Shown here one piece after another: positions 1 through 13,559 of a DNA stretch of 64,000 bases. The DNA lies in contig CAUYUJ010003036.1 of NCBI GenBank assembly GCA_963575745.1, forward strand, positions 474,778 to 538,777. The letters run 5' to 3'. Numbering within the stretch: the first letter of the stretch is position 1; every line of letters begins with the position of its first letter. The notes under the pieces were generated by a model that did no database searches, had not been told where the DNA came from, and saw only the letters and a list, made by a program, of their open reading frames with translations. This DNA comes from Prorocentrum cordatum (taxonomy: Eukaryota; Sar; Dinophyceae; Prorocentrales; Prorocentraceae). The translations under genes were made by a program, and so were the position numbers.

Positions 1-136
1 CGACCCATACCAGGACGAGGCGCCCGACCGACTCACACCACGAGGAGCCCGAACGACTCACACCACGACGCGGGTCTCGAACGACTCAGAACACGAGGAG
101 CCCGAACGAGTCGCACTAGGAGAATGCAGCGCTCAT

Positions 137-1119
<983 letters not shown>

Positions 1120-1139
1120 ACCAGAATGCATGTGGTGTG

Positions 1140-2110
1140 CGTCGTTGGGGCCCCTCGCCCTGGTGTGAGTCGTTCGGGCCCTTCCTTGTGTGAGTCGTTC
1201 GGGCCCCTCGCCGAACGACTCACACATCGAGGAGGGGCCCGAACGACTCTGTCCAGGAGGGGGGACCCGAACTACTCACACCAGGAGGAGGGGCCCGAAC
1301 GACTCACACCACGAAGAGCCCGAACGACTCACACCACAAGGAGGAGCCCGAACGACTCATACCAGGACGAGGCGCCCGACCCATTCACACCACGAGGAGC
1401 CCGAACGACTCACACCACGACGCGGGCCTCGAACGACTCACACCAGGACGAGGCGCCCGACCCAGTCACACCACGAGGAGCCCGAACGACTCACACCACG
1501 TCGCGGGCCTCGAACGACTCACACCACGAGGAGCCCGAACGAGTCACACCAGGAGGAGGGGCAGCGCTCATACAAGCCCCCCAAAAAGGCCCCCAGAGGT
1601 CCACCATATGGCCCCAAGAGGTCCCCAGATGGCCCACAAGAGGTCCCCAGGAGGCACCACGACGCCTCCATGAGGCCCCAAAGATACCCCCAAGAGGTCC
1701 CCAAGAGGCCCCCAAGAGGCCCCAAGACGCCCCCAAGCAGCCCCCAAGAGGCCCCACGAGGAGCCCGAACGACTCACACCAGGACGAGGGGCCCGAACGA
1801 CTCACACCACGAAGAGCCCGAACGACTCACACCGCAAGGAGGGGCCCGAACGACTCACACCACGAAGAGCCCGAACGACTCACACCAGGACGAGGGGCCC
1901 GAACGACTCACACCAGGGCGACGCGCCCGAACGACTCACACCACGAGCAGCCCGAACGACTCACAACACGAGGAGCCCGAACGACTCACACCAGGAGGGG
2001 CCCGAACGACTCACACGACGAGGATACCGAGCGACTCACACCAGGAATAGCTAGGGTCCTGAAAGACTCACACAAGGATGACGGGGCCGAAGGACTCACA
2101 CAACGAGGGC
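1140..2110 (+). repeat. GAACGACTCACACCA minisatellite with an inserted CCCCAAGAGG block
   Basis: The unit is about 22-27 bp, (C)CCGAACGACTCACACCACGA followed by a variable GAGG. It also occurs at 1-120. Positions 1570-1760 are a different minisatellite based on CCCCAAGAGGTCCCC. Confidence 0.82.
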
Positions 2111-2127
2111 CCGCACCTCCGCCTTCG

Positions 2128-2143
2128 TCGTCGTCGTCGTCGA

Positions 2144-2175
<32 letters not shown>

Positions 2176-2230
2176 TGGTCGTCGTCGTTGCGGTCGACAT
2201 CGTCGTCGTCGTCGGGTGCGTCGTCGTTGT
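2128..2230 (+). repeat. GTC microsatellite
   Basis: Interrupted TCG/GTC triplets at the end of the minisatellite block. Confidence 0.8.
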
Positions 2231-3067
2231 TCAGATCATCGCTGAGATCGTCCTCTCCGCTGAGTCCCTCTTGCCTCCCACTGCTTTCTCTCCCTCCTCT
2301 TCCGCGTCGTCCTTCTCCCGCTGCCCCCACAAGGAGGATGTACAAGGAGGCGGGAAGAAGGAGGAACAGGAGAGATATGCGGGGCCAAGCGGACACACGC
2401 CTGAACAACACAACTGTCGGCACGCTTCGCAAGAGTTGCTGTTGTGAGATGGGCTGGTGGGGATACGCGAAGCGTAAAGAATTTAAGATTGAACATTCGG
2501 AGCTCCGCGCGAATTTCTCGGATCGCGCCTTCTATGGCGCGCTGGGCGCGCTAGGGGCGGCGACGGAGGCGCCGCTGGGGGCCCGTGCGCGAACCCGAGA
2601 AATCCGCGAAGCGGCTCCAGAAGTCTATACTATGCAGTTCGTGTTGTTTGTTGAATAGTTTTATATGGTGAGAAATGAAGGGAGCAGTAATATCGAGGAG
2701 GAACGTTGAGGACCGAGATGAACTGTAAGGGGAGTTCGGCTCGGGGGGGAAATACCGACCTGGAATCAGCGATACATCGCCGACCCGCGATAGGCCCCCG
2801 ATAGTGAGTCCGCATGCTCCTGGGCGGGGCGGGCTATCAGCGATGAGTGGGCGGCTGGGAGTCGATGCATCTCACCCTGAGCCTCTCCCTCTAGTCAACG
2901 CTGCCCCTGAGGGAATGCGGAGGAGGAGGAGGAGGAGCGAACGAAGAAGATCGAGGAACAAATAAGGACATACGCACAAACTGCCGGAGGTCCGCGTGGA
3001 CCTCCGAACATGTATGCTTAAGTCCTTGCTTGTTCGCCGGGAGCCCGGGAGCACGATGGACGCGGGT

Positions 3068-3230
3068 CCACACACAGACACAGACACAGACACAGACACA
3101 GACACAGGCACAGACACACACAGACACAGACACAAACACAGAGACACACACACACACACACGCGGACGCGGACGGGCGGGGGAGGAGGAGGAGGAGGAGG
3201 AGGAGGAGGAGGAGGAGGAGGAGGAGGTCA
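3068..3230 (+). repeat. CAGACA repeat followed by GGA tract
   Basis: (CAGACA)n with CACACA variants to about 3165, then an uninterrupted GGA tract. Confidence 0.85.
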
Positions 3231-4249
3231 GGTCATCCGCATAAGGGGGTCAACGGCAACACCTACAAAGGAGCTGAGCGTGCGACTAGCAAAAAAACCT
3301 GCGCAGGAGGAGGGGAAGGAGGAGGAAGAGGGAGCGAGGAGGAGGAAGAGGGATTGAGTAGGAGGGGGGAACGAGGAACAAGAAGGAGGGACGCGGCTCC
3401 AGCACACACCCCGCGGACGGGGGCGGGAGAGATCCTGCGCGGCAGACTCCGTTGCCCGCTGGCGGTCAGGCGCCGCCTTCACGCAGTCCAGCAAACACGA
3501 GGCGGCGTCCTGCCCCCGCGGGCTCCTCCGCCTCCTCCTCCTCCTCCGCCTCCTCCATATGAGTACCCGAATCCGAGCAGGGCCGGATGTTCTTGTTGGT
3601 GCATTCGTGATGTCACTTCGCTTTGCTATCGGTCCTATCCTGTCCCATCCCCGTCATCCATGCAGCCGGCCTATGCAGGCCGCCGACGGCCCTGGCCACT
3701 TAAGCCCTTGGCGCGGGTGGCGCAGCGCACGGTGGCGCAGGTGGCGCAAGGCACAGAGGCCCCTTGTCACTCCCCGGTCGGGTGTTGCCGAAGGTGTCCC
3801 CAGCCCAAGGTGCCCCCCGCTTTGCAAGCTACTTGGGGTCCCAGGGGCCCACCAGTCCTCATGACGGATGCTCTGGAGGCCATTTGGACGGCCCTGAAAA
3901 TCCTGGGGTCGCCTTGAGCCAGGGGCACTTCTGGCAACATTCGACTAAGAGGAGGAGCGCCGCGTGAACATAAACGTTCGGCGGCGCTGGACCCCGCTCC
4001 ATGGCGCGCGGAGCGCGCCAGGGGGGGCCGCCAGAGGCGCTGCCTGGGGTATTCAGCGCCGATCCAAGAAATCCGCGCGGGGCTCTGGAAGCTAATTTTA
4101 TGTCTATGCCGTCTTCTCTTCTTCGATCGACCCTCCCAGAGGGCTGTCCTGGCCCTCGCTGGGGACGAGCACCATGGCGTGCGCGTGGTCCAGGGGCGCC
4201 CCCAGCCCGCCTGGCGGGCGCGGGGATCCTACAGTCGAGGCGCTACCAG

Positions 4250-4510
4250 AAGGAACCGCCAAATAAGGAACGAAGCCCCTTCGGGGCCCCAGAAGCGCCT
4301 GGGTGCGCCAGGAGCGATCGAGGAGTCCTTATTTCACCGTCTTGGCTGTACCGCCAACAGCCGTTTAATAAGGAACGAAGCTCCGTCTGGGCCCCAGAAG
4401 CGCCTAGGTGCACGAGGCGTCATCGAGGAACGGCTTCGGAAGGACCCAAGGATCCGCGAGCCCCTTCCGAACCAAAGCGGTCCTCATTTCAGCACCTTGG
4501 CTGCACCGCC
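4250..4510 (+). repeat. Two-copy direct repeat with AATAAGGAACGAAGC
   Basis: AATAAGGAACGAAGC-CC, GGGCCCCAGAAGCGCCT-GG and TCC-CATTTCA or TCCTTATTTCA recur twice, about 115-145 bp apart. Confidence 0.6.
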
Positions 4511-7416
4511 CGCAGCAGCAGCAACATCGGGGCCCCGACGTGGCGCCCCCCCCGGCGCCTGGGGGTCGTGAACCACAGCTAGTCAAACGACCGGAATGAC
4601 GCAACCACACGATCGATTAATATTGAATCGGTGACGGTCGCGTTCGGCGTGACACACTTGCCAAGCCATACAAAATCCTGGTTTGATCACTATCACACTT
4701 AAGCAAATGCCACGAAGGCCAGACAATGGCAACGAACCTCTGACCCTAATGGCGAGACCATATCAGAAGGACGCGCGCCCGCGTCTGTATATAGACTGGA
4801 ACGACCCGTACACTGCGCACTGTGCACTGTTGTGATTTCACACATTATGCTCACTGTGTTGCGCCAGTCCTGGCTGCATCCCACCTCGATCTACGAATAT
4901 GTCCAGACAAGCTGCGCTTGTGCACGGGTCTTCAAGGAACATACGTCCAACAAATATTAAAGTCAGGAGCTATGCACTGCCATGGAGAACTGATCTGAAC
5001 CTGCACACAAGGCTGTAGAATCCGTGGTGGCGGAAGAATGCATGAATGAGCGCTGGTCTAGTGACGAACGTTGGGACTCTAAAGCCACCGAGAGACTTGC
5101 ACGGTCCTCCATCGCGCTCTGCACCAGGCAGCACAAGCCAGGCTCGCACTGAAGGCCCAGACGCAGCGAGCTCGGAGAAGTGGGCTCGGAGACATGGGGT
5201 GCCTCAAGTGTTCCTCCACCGCCCCCGTCCACTCCCACGCCTACTACCCCGACCACGCCCCCGTCCCCTGGCTGGGGCGAAAACAAAAAACACTGGAGTG
5301 TTTGGCAGTGATTCGCGGGTGGCGGTAGGGGAGGAGGAACAGAGCTGTCACAAACAGCGAGCAGATCCGTATCCGCGCCCTCGCGTTCTGGATTCTGGGC
5401 GCGCGACTCCGCGGATACGCGGTCGCAGACATGATCCGCGCGGGGCATCCGCAAAACGACGCCCTGTGTTCCCGGGGTCGCGGCACAGGGGCCGGGCCCG
5501 CGGGGCAACGCACACGGACACGTGTTTGGCCTGCGGGGGGGAGCTCGGGAGACCGCCAGGCTGCCCGAAGCCTTCGCCGATGACCAGGGAGGCGCTCGGC
5601 CCCTCGAAAGCGGCGACGGCCGCCGGGGGGGGGGGGGCAGGCTGCGCCCGGTCATGGGCCCCAAAGACTACAGCAGCAGGATGACGACCCGAGCAGGGAG
5701 CTTCCCCCCCTCCCGCATGGCGAGGCGAGGCTGAAGGGGCCCCAGGACACACAAAGAACTACATGCAAATAAACAGATCCCCCATGTTCCATATCTTCTG
5801 GGTTTCTGTCTTCCCCCCCACTTCCCATATTTTTCCATATTTTCTGGGGAATCGAGGATTAATTGTGTCTGTGTGCTTCTTTTCCTCCTGAGAGGCTGCC
5901 GAACAGCACATATACCCCGAGGCCAGAAGACCACCCGATCACCGACGAACGCGTCCGAAGACTTTGCGCAGCGGCGAACACCGAGGAGCAACAGGATAAA
6001 GAAAGCCTCGGGTCGGCAATGACTGGCGACTGGAGGGTGGATGCGCAGCCCCCCCTGAGCCGATCCCATCCAATTATCATCGTCGACTGGCTTCCGGGCC
6101 ACATGGGGTTCGGGTCTCCAGTGGCCGTTCGGGGCGATCTCTGGTCATCCCCAAGCGCATCTCTCAGCGAGACGCAGCTGCTGACACGCGCCCAGAGGCC
6201 GAAAGACCACCGAGAGTCGACGAACACTCCCGAATGGATCGCTGATAGGTCCCCGATAGCAAATCGGCGGCACGTTCCTGGGCGCGGTGGGCTATCGGAT
6301 TCCTCTCAGCGATGAATGGGCGATTTGGGGTCGATGCTCCTCCCTTGAGCCTATCCCCGACCCTGGTGGTTTTCGGGTCACACCTAAGCTCTCCAGCGGC
6401 CGTTCGGGACGCAGGCATCCCTGGAACGCTCTCGGCGAGGCGCAGCTGCAGGAGAGAACCCCGAGGCTGGAAAGCCCGCAGAGAACCGACAAACAAACCC
6501 AGACGTGGCGACGACGCACGCCTAAGAGGCCCAGAGCGGTTCGATCCTCGACCCTCGAACCTCGAGCTGACTCGAGGGGGGGAGGGATCCTACCTCCCCC
6601 CTGGCGGCAGACAAAGGGAAAGACTCGGCCAGGCGAACCTCGGCCAGGCTGGACTCGGCTAGCTGAACCTGCCCAGACATCTGGCCGCTCCAAGTTTTGC
6701 GATGCGTGGGCCCCAGAGGTCTGGACCACTTCCCTAGGGCCAAAGTTTCGTTCGTTCTATGACGGTCTCGAGGCCCGGCGAGGGCCCCCAGAGGCCGAAA
6801 ATTGTCAACATCCTGCCGCTCCAATTGTTTTGAGCTTCGGATCTCTGGGTAGCCATGCCGTACTCGCGGATGTTCCGCGCGGAACGTAACCGTGCGACCA
6901 CGTATCCGCGGGATCGCGCCCCAGAATCCAGACCGCGAGGGCGCGGATACGGATCTGTTCGCCGCTCTCTCAGAGAGGAACAAAGACAAATCAGCCCTCC
7001 GATCATGGACAAAAATCGCGACCGCCTGCTTTCGACGGCTCTTGATCCTGACGGCTTGGCACGCCCGACAGAGGTACGCGAAGAATGGTTACGATGCCCA
7101 ACAACACGTGTAGTCCAAATCCTACAGCGGCCGCTGTTGGGCAGGTCATTGGTTGTCTCAGACGGACACAGCCCGCGGCACAGAGACAGCGAGTCCTGGT
7201 CAAAATCGCCAAAAAATGCTGCCGGTTTTCGTCAACATTCTTTCCGTACCCATTCCTGGACCCCTGGCATCGTGATTTTTTCACAACGTCGACCCCCAAA
7301 GGTCAGAACACCTTCCCAAGGACCAACTTTTCATCCCGAGTCGTTTTTTAGGGGTCTCGGGGCCCGGTGAGAACACACGGACGCCGAACAGAACGAAACA
7401 CCTCCCGTCGCATTAT

Positions 7417-10330
7417 TTCTCACGACGCGAGGGGGGCTGAGCCCCGCAGGACCCGTTTCCCCCACCGACTCCAGACCCATCCTGGGATGCGTTCCGACAA
7501 GAATCTCGACGGACATCCAGCCGTGACGAGGACGCTCCATGAGGCTCCCCCCCCCAAACGAAAACAGGACGGCAAAATTCCTCGAAGTTCGAGACGACAC
7601 CTGCGGGTGCTGAAGCGTCGGGCGGTGCTTCTCTTTCTTTCTCGGCCTCTTGGGGCCCTCGCGAGGCCCCGGGGCCGCCAGGGCGGGGGGGCGACTCGGG
7701 ACGAGCAGCCGGGCTCCGGGGACGGGCGGGGCCAGGATGCGCAAGAGTCCGCCAAATGCCCACCCCGGGGGCCAGAGAGCCCGAAATGGCCGCCGGACAC
7801 TTCGCAGACGGCTCCAGATGCACCCAAGACGGCCCAGGATGCCTCCCCAAAGAGGGCCCGAGCAGGCCAGAATCGTTGTTAGTCCGGCATGCTTTTGAGC
7901 GGTTTGGGCGTTTCATTATGTTCGGCCTTCCGACGGCTCCAGAGCTATGACGACCCAATGGGGCTCCTAAGACGGCCAACGTAGCCTCCAAGACTGTCCT
8001 CCCCAGAATGCTCTCAGACGGCACAGTGAGAGGCGTCCTAGACGGCTTCCGACGGCATCCGACCTGCCAGGAACGCCCTAAGAAAGCCGAAAAGGCTTCC
8101 AGGAAACCCCTAAGAGGCTCAAAGACCCCCTCAAGAGACCCCCACCTACGACGGCCCCAAGAGGGCCCCAAGACGGCCCCATAGGCCTCCAAGCGAACCC
8201 GATCACCATCGGGAGCGCCCTGGATCGGCGGCACTGGCCGAAGGCCACTACAATCATGACGTCTGCGGGCAAGGTTGACATGCATACAGTCGGACCTAGG
8301 CCAGAAAAGCATCTCTCAAGAACATGGGACCCTCCGCTGGCCAAAACAAACATAACATCCAATGGTACCCTTCCCAGGATGCACGAGAACATCCAAACAA
8401 ACACGAAGTACATCAATTAGGGTACCCTCCCCGAACCAACCTCGACCTTACACATCGGTCCGGCTGTGTCCTCCTACACTGCGTCCTGGAACTGCTTGAA
8501 AAGGGCGCCTAAAGGCAGAGGCGCAGTGGGTATGGACAAGCATCCAGCCTTCAGGGGCACTCTCATATCACTCCCCGTCCACTGCGCGTCTGGCTTCCGG
8601 GGTAATCAGCGAGCCCGAAACTCCCAGACGCACTGGGTATGGGCACGCGCCTCGCCCAAAAACGTCTTCGCGTGGGGGGATGCGCGTCCTGAGGAACAAA
8701 CAGGCCCTGGACCCTGGGGGGCCTCCCCTGAAGGGGCCCAGGGGCAATACATACACTCCTATATTATCTGGTTTTTGTCTCCCCCCCCACTTCCCATATT
8801 TACCATTATTATGTTCTGGGGAATCGACGATGAATTGTGTCTGTGTGTTTGTTTCCCTCCTGATTCCCCCAAGGCGAGATCTTCTTCCCGAGAGTCGTTT
8901 TCTGCCAGTCCCGGGGGGCTCGTGCAGGGCCCCGAGAGCTCGCAAACGGTGAAATAACCTATAGGACCCGATTCCCCGGACCCCCCGATGTCGTGATCTG
9001 TTTGTCACAGCGTCGACCCTCTCAAAAGGTCCAGGAAACCCTTGCCAAAGAGGACGTCCTCATCCCGACTCGTGCTCCTGACGGTCGCGGGGCCCGGGGG
9101 GGGTCCCCGGAGGCCGAACAGAACGAAGCACCTCCCGCCGCATGAGTTCTCACGACGCGAGGGGGGCTGGGCCCCGCAGGGCCCGTTTCCCCCACCGACC
9201 CCAGCCAGACCCATCCTGGGGAGCGTTCCGACCAGGATCTCGACGGGAATCCAGCCGTAGCAAGGAGGACGCTCCAGGAGGCTCCCGCAAGAAAAAAAAC
9301 ACAGGACGCCCAAACTCCTCGAAGCTCGATCCTGGATCCTCGATCCTTCGCGGCGACGGTTCCCGACCGGATCGACTACACGCAGGAGTGACCCTGGGGT
9401 AAGACTGACCTCTGGAGCGCGGCTTGTTGGGGGGCCGCGGGGGGGAGGGGGGGGCAACACACAAGCGCACAAGACGCCACTGCCGCCCCGCGTTCGGCGA
9501 TCGGGGCATCCCGGTGGGCCCGCACCAAGGGTCACTCCAGCAAGCGTCGGCGGTGGGGCTTCTCAGCGGCCCCATCCGGCCTTCTGAGAAATTGTTCTCT
9601 GTGTCTCCGGGGAACGAACGAACGAGTCTGCCATCGCCTGGGGGGCGACCCAAGCTAGGGCGGCAGGCGCGCCAAACGCGCTGGCCTCCAGGAAGGCCGG
9701 GTTGTGGAAAGCATGTGGAACTTCGGAAAAACAGAAACGCATCAGCGCCACCTTGCGGCTCACGTACTCATCTTCACAGTTGCGCCATACCTCCGGCAGC
9801 TTGGCCATTTCGGCCCACGACTCCCATCGTTTGTCATTCGCAAAAGAACCATTATCGTCCTCCCCCGTAAAAGAAACAATGCGTCTTCGGGGAAGGCTCA
9901 GAAAACTTTGCCGAAGGCCGGGGGGGGGTTCGAGCCTGCAGAGGAGGCCCTCTCCTTCTCGCTTCGCCCCGGGTGCGCCACCGATTCAAGGCTGAACCCC
10001 GCAGGACAGAACGACGCGTAAGCACTGAGGGGAGCGGTAACGCCACAGGACCCGACGGAATTCGACCCTGAACGATCGGGGGCCGAACGGAATGCCACCT
10101 TGAACGATCGGGGCCGCAATCGGGGCGAGGCTGAACGAGCGACGCGGTGACGCCGCGAGAGCTCACCGTACAGACGCTGAAGCGAGGGCCCCTTTTTTGG
10201 GCCACTCCTGGGGAAACCAAACGGCACCGACCGATAACGCTACTCCCCGGACCTCTCCTGGGGTGCGTTCTGACCAGAATTCCGGAGCGAATCCAGCGGT
10301 GGCGACGAGGGCCCCCAAGGAGGCCCCAAG
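7417..10330 (+). repeat. Three dispersed copies of a 'GCGTTC-GACCAGGAT' repeat
   Basis: Copies near 7417-7545 and 9149-9275 share TCTCACGACGCGAGGGGGGC and CCGTTTCCCCCACCGAC; a shorter one is near 10230-10330. Further copies are near 30450-30540, 30829-30940, 51955-52085 and 57832-57892. Confidence 0.6.
9563..9884 (-). CDS. Exon candidate, 107 codons, unknown
   Basis: The frame reads IVSFTGEDDNGSFANDKRWE, SWAEMAKLPEVWRNCEDEYV, SRKVALMRFCFSEVPHAFHN, PAFLEASAFGAPAALAWVAP and QAMADSFVRSPETQRTISQK before a TGA. Composition is balanced, with Trp, Cys and acidic residues, unlike translated repeats. No family recognised. It is the most convincing coding stretch in the first 12 kb. Confidence 0.5.
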
Positions 10331-10825
10331 AGATGGAAAATCAGGGAAGGGCAGCGGTATGGGCACCTCTTTCGGCTACACGCAAAGAGTGACCCTGGGT
10401 AAGAGTGACCTGTGGTGCGCGGCTTTTTTGGGGGCCGCGGGGGGGGGTCCATCACAAGCGCGCAAGACGCTACTAACTTTATCGCATCGCGCTCGGCGAT
10501 CAAACGACCCAGTTGGGCCCGCACCAAAGGTCACTCCGGCGAAAGGTCACTCCTACGCCTGGCCGGCACTCCTCCCCCTCTGCACTTCCCCTCCTCGCCC
10601 GCCCGCCGGGCCCTGCCGACTCGACCCTCCGGAGCGGCAGGGCGGGGCGGCGGCGGCCGGCCGTGCCGCACCACGACGGCGCCGGCGGGCGGGCCGCCCG
10701 CGCCCCCCGCGGCCAACGGTGCGGCGCAGAGCGCCGCGGCCTCGGGGCCTCGCGCGGGCGGCGGCCCGAGAGGGGTGGCCGCGAGAAGTCTCCGGAGGGC
10801 TTGGGGGCTTGGGCGACCCGTCTCC

Positions 10826-11288
10826 TCCTCCTCCTCCTCCTCCTCCTCCTCCTCCTCCTCCTCCTCCTCCTCCTCCTCCTCTATCTCCTCTTCTCCTCCT
10901 CCTCCTCCTCCTCCTCCTCCTCCTCCTCCTCTCTCCTCCTCCTCCTCCTCCTCCTCCCCTCCTCCTCTCTCCTCCTCCTCCTCCTCCTCCTCCTCCTCCT
11001 CCTCCTCCTCCTCCTCCCTCCTCCTCTCCTCCTCCTCCTCCTCCTCTCCTCCTCCTCCTCCTCCTCCTCCTCCTCCTTCCTCCTCCTCCTCTCCTCTCCT
11101 CCTCCCTCCTCCTCCCTCCTCCTCTCCTCCTCCAATCCTCCCTCCTCCTCCTCCTCCTCCTCCTCCTCCTCCTCCTCCTCCTCCTCCTCCTCCTCCTCCT
11201 CCTCCTATCCTCCTCCTCCCCTCCTCCTCCTCCTCCTCCTCCTCCTCCTCCCTCCTCCTCCTCCTCCTCCTCCTCCTCCTCCTCCTCC
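10826..11288 (+). repeat. CCT tract, about 460 bp
   Basis: Near-continuous CCT/CTC with few interruptions. The long Ser-, Pro- or Leu-rich frames across it are composition only. The GC-rich strip before it (10556-10820) could be an exon, but no single frame stands out. Confidence 0.9.
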
Positions 11289-11334
11289 CAAGCGGACTCT
11301 ATTGGACAGGACACGCGAGAGGACACGAGGTTAG

Positions 11335-11538
11335 GAGACAACTACTGAGAGGTTTTCGTCGGAAAGATTAAGGAGGATTAAGCCCCATTTGGGAGCTGTT
11401 ACGCCGGAGTAGACCTCGGATCAAGCGGGATTAAGCCGGATTAAGCGGGATCAAGCGGGACTAAGCGAGATTAAGCGGGATTAAGCCGGACTTCGGACCA
11501 GTGCAAAATCAGAATTTGACCTCCCAGGAGTTGCATCC
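11335..11538 (+). mobile_element. GGATGCAACT / AAGCGGGATTAAGC element
   Basis: This is a second copy of the element that forms intron 8 of the Pmp-like gene, with ACAACTACTGAGAGG and CCTCCCAGGAGTTGCATCC ends. It is flanked by 38-bp direct repeats (11292-11329 and 11542-11579) that match at 36 positions. Confidence 0.72.
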
Positions 11539-11539
11539 C

Positions 11540-12500
11540 AGGCGGACTTGATTGGACAGGACACGCGAGAGGACACGAGACCCTTCCGAGGGCCACATCG
11601 CCATAGGAGTGTAAGAAGGCACGTGTCGCGAGGCACCGGACACGAGGGTACCCTTGAGCTGGCAAGGTCGACCTACTAATCCGGGCCGACTGTAACCGCG
11701 AGAAGTCTAAAGAACCCCCCCCCCGTCCCCCCCGCAACATGCGGTAACCAACTATTTTTTGGCGGAGCCTCATGCACGGACGGGGGTCCCAAAAACAGGT
11801 GGGCATCTGATGATTATGTTCCGTGGCCCCCGCTGCACAACGACGACGGAGACAGCCACGACGACGATTGCGACGACTACTACGACGACTCCTGCTACGT
11901 ATGTTGGCGGCGCACACAAGGGGGTGGGGGGAGGGGGAGGGCTCCTTAGAAGCAGGCTGCTTCTTAGACGGCGCCGGCCTTACATCTATAGACAAGGCCC
12001 GCGCCTTCTAAGAAGCAGGGGTGCTTCTAAGAAGCCTTCCCCCCTCCCCCCGCCCCCCTCTGCGCGTGGCTGAGTATGCCTCAAGAGCAGCCTTACTCAT
12101 CGCCGAGTGACACGGGGGGGGGGACGAACACCAAAGACTTCCATCGGTTACGGTCGGACCCAGGGCAGAAGACCGCCCGTCAAGAACATGACACCCTCCC
12201 CTGGCCATGACAGCCCAAACCATAAGCTCACTCGACGGCATCCTCCCCCAGAGTGCACAACGAACGTCCGACAAACACGGAGAACATCAGGGCATCCTCC
12301 CCGAACCGGCCACGATCTTATGCCTCGGTCCGACCGTGGGGAATGATCGAACAGATCCGTAAAAGGAGCTACAATCGGCCTTGGTTGAAGAGGGCGCGCG
12401 AGAGGACACGATCCGACGGCCACGTTGCCATAGGTCGCGAGACGCGGGACACAAGGGCACCCTGAATTGGGCGAGGTCGATCCACAAAACTGGGGCCGAC
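11540..12500 (+). repeat. Dispersed repeat GACACGCGAGAGGACACGA...GGGCCGACT, two copies
   Basis: 11540-11692 and about 12388-12500 share GAGAGGACACGA, GCCAC-T-GCCATAGG, GTCGCGAG-C and a GGGCCGACT end. Confidence 0.55.
11905..12066 (+). mobile_element. CTTCTTAGAAG hairpin element, short copy
   Basis: GCGCACA-AGGGGG at the left and CCCCCCTCTGCGCG at the right are inverted. The centre is GGCGCCGGCCTTACATC. Confidence 0.62.
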
Positions 12501-12592
12501 TAGACGGCAATACTGAACGTACCCGTCAGGAAACTATGATCCGGCATATATCCGTAAAGGACCTCTGATTCCACATAGTAAAGACCCGAAAG

Positions 12593-13092
12593 AAGGAACG
12601 GGGCCCCTTTCTCCCATAAGTTGAACTTCGATGTCCCATGGAAAACCTCAGGAAAACAAAGGCAAACTGTAGAACAGTCACGGAACACCGAGCCCCTCCC
12701 CAACGAAAAGGGTTCCTTCTTCAGGGCCCCGGCTGTATTTTCTCATTGCTCGGCGATGCGGTCGGGAGCTTGGTGCTCCGCGTGTCGCCGCGGCGGCCCT
12801 GGCGACGCACTACGCCTCGCACGGGGACGGCGTGTCGCCCCGCCCCGCGGGGCATGCTGGAGCGCGTCGCGCAGCAGCGCGATGGGCCTCGGGCCCTCGT
12901 TGGCCTGTTGTGCACAGTCGGGGCGTTGACCTAAGGAACCCTAAATAAGGAACGAGGCCCCTCTTTTCCATAAGTGAAGCTTCGGATTCCGATCGAAGAC
13001 CTAAGGAAAACCAAAGGCGAGCTGCAAAACAACTCAGGATCACTGGGCCCCTCCCAAACGAAAAGGGTTCCTTCTTCAGCGCCCCGACTGTA
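12593..13092 (+). mobile_element. Pair of AAGGAACG...GGTTCCTTCTTCAG elements
   Basis: Copies at about 12593-12745 and 12945-13092 share CCCATAAGT-GAACTTCG, AAAACC-AAGG and CGAAAAGGGTTCCTTCTTCAG. The strip between them is an exon candidate. Confidence 0.6.
12745..12935 (-). CDS. Exon candidate flanked by two copies of one element
   Basis: The frame contains DCAQQANEGPRPIALLRDAL followed by QHAPRGG and an Arg/Pro-rich tail. The island is bounded by two copies of the AAGGAACG...GAAAAGGGTTCCTTCTTCAG element (about 12593-12745 and 12945-13092). That arrangement resembles the exon at 58.2 kb. Confidence 0.35.
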
Positions 13093-13559
13093 GTATGGCC
13101 CAGGCCCCGCCGCGTCGTGAAACAATCCGACGGGATGTGTCTTTGCTGTGTTCGGCCTCCCGGGGTCCTCGCACCACGTGTGGTTGGGCATGCGGCTTTT
13201 CTGACGGCTCTGGCAACAACCTGGGCTATCGGGCCCGCTTCCCCCACCCCTCCCCCCGGGATAACCTCACCTGGTCAGGAAGGGGGACGCAGCATTGGTG
13301 CGCGTGGGTAATCGTGGGGCTGCCCAAGACTGAAACATTACGCCATTGGCCAACACCTGCCCCCCCCCGCCCGCCCACAAGATAAGCCGGGCCATCGACG
13401 AACAATTAGGAACGATCTTCATCGTACTCTATTCTTCCGCACTCATTCCCATACCCCCGATGCCATTTTTTTCAAGACGTCGACCGACAGACGTCTCGAC
13501 CCATGCCCCTGGACTTGCTTTTCATCCGGAGTGGTCTCTTGACAGCCGCTGGGGGGGCC

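Noticed and set aside
1126-2658. 510-codon plus-strand open frame
   Set aside because: It is a translated minisatellite (ERLTPRRARTTHT type units) plus GTC repeats; open because the unit lacks stops.
3913-3925. CTTGAGCCAGG resembling the leader complement
   Set aside because: Matches only nine bases; the AAAATGG part is absent.
10197-11371. Frames of 270-380 codons over the CCT tract
   Set aside because: Pro-, Ser- or Leu-runs from the repeat; only the short GC-rich strip before it could be coding, and its frame is unresolved.
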